From DASPMP01 sp035626995 (GTDB lineage: Bacteria > Gemmatimonadota > Gemmatimonadetes > Gemmatimonadales > Gemmatimonadaceae): a stretch of DNA of 6,489 nucleotides. Below the pieces are notes generated by a model, which had not been told where the DNA came from, searched no databases, and saw only the letters and a program-made list of their open reading frames with translations. Of the stretch, positions 6,233-6,489 are shown one piece after another. The position numbers and the translations under genes are program-made. Position 1 is the stretch's first letter, and each line of letters opens with the position of its first letter. The stretch lies in contig DASPMP010000101.1 in assembly GCA_035626995.1 (NCBI GenBank), positions 1 to 6,489 on the forward strand. The letters are read 5' to 3'.

Positions 6233-6489
6233 TCGACGACTCCGGATACGCCCGGCGGGTACACCGGGGAATCCTCGAGTCCGGTGGGCACACGGTCGTC
6301 GAGGCGGCGACGGGGATGGCCGCCATCGAAGCGTTTTTCCTGGAGCATCCCGATCTCGTGCTCCTCGATCTCTCCATGGAGGACATGGGAGGGATCGACG
6401 TGCTCAAGCGCCTCCAGGAAATGGACGCGACGTCCCGGGTCATGGTGATCAGCGCGGACGTGCAGCGCAGCACCGAGCAGGAGGTGATG
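6214..6489 (+). CDS. CheY-like response regulator, N-terminal part (cut by window end)
   Basis: The visible 92 residues are a receiver domain that accepts phosphate from a histidine kinase, most likely the operon's CheA. It begins MAKLLIVDDSGYARRV, with acidic residues D8 and D9. The phosphoacceptor is D52 in LVLLDLSMEDMGG, and VMVISAD (76-82) supplies the conserved Ser at position 80. The conserved Lys near residue 100 lies beyond the window, so the C-terminus and any output domain are unknown. It could be a stand-alone CheY or a longer regulator. The ATG at 6214 lies 19 bases inside the end of cheB, in another frame. A purine-rich GGAAGTGGTGGG just upstream is a plausible but imperfect ribosome site. 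The start is supported by the standard beta-1 strand beginning at residue 3. Confidence 0.93.
   Translation, partial: MAKLLIVDDSGYARRVHRGILESGGHTVVEAATGMAAIEAFFLEHPDLVLLDLSMEDMGGIDVLKRLQEMDATSRVMVISADVQRSTEQEVM

Noticed and set aside
1..6489. CRISPR, mobile element, RNA gene, terminator or internal promoter
   Set aside because: The window is coding from end to end. No direct DNA repeats with spacers, inverted terminal repeats, transposase, tRNA-like or rRNA-like sequence, or hairpin-plus-T-run was seen.

Overview
The window is a GC-rich, gap-free stretch of one chemosensory (chemotaxis-like) operon. All five genes lie on the + strand and every junction overlaps. In order they are the 3' part of a methyl-accepting chemotaxis protein (MCP, 2-1738), a PAS plus HEAT-repeat protein (1738-4197), the receptor methyltransferase CheR (4194-5150), the receptor methylesterase CheB (5147-6232) and the 5' part of a CheY-like response regulator (6214-6489, cut by the window edge). 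There are no non-coding stretches, RNA genes, mobile elements, CRISPR arrays or terminators. Any promoter must lie upstream of the window.

Organism: the high GC content, strong GC bias at third codon positions and the coupling of HEAT-repeat proteins to che genes point to a GC-rich environmental bacterium. Gemmatimonadota, Myxococcota (the former deltaproteobacteria) or Acidobacteriota are plausible. I cannot decide between them from the sequence, and this assignment is an inference of low confidence.

How the genes fit together: the MCP has the invariant hairpin tip that docks CheA and CheW, here about residues 635-829 in base coordinates, flanked by very long helical arms with a regular 28-residue repeat. 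CheR and CheB would add and remove methyl groups on glutamates of these arms, giving adaptation. CheB carries its own phosphoacceptor domain and so expects a CheA kinase, which is not in the window and is presumably encoded nearby together with CheW. The terminal CheY-like protein is a likely output or phosphate-sink regulator. The PAS-HEAT protein is the non-canonical member: an N-terminal PAS-like sensor domain followed by about 20 HEAT repeats, placed between receptor and adaptation enzymes. It is the best candidate for a poorly described component, probably a sensory scaffold or adaptor for the receptor array.

The chemistry of CheR, CheB and the receiver domain looks intact. The points most worth a second look are the PAS-HEAT fusion, the unusually long periodic MCP hairpin and the tight translational coupling that includes the HEAT gene.
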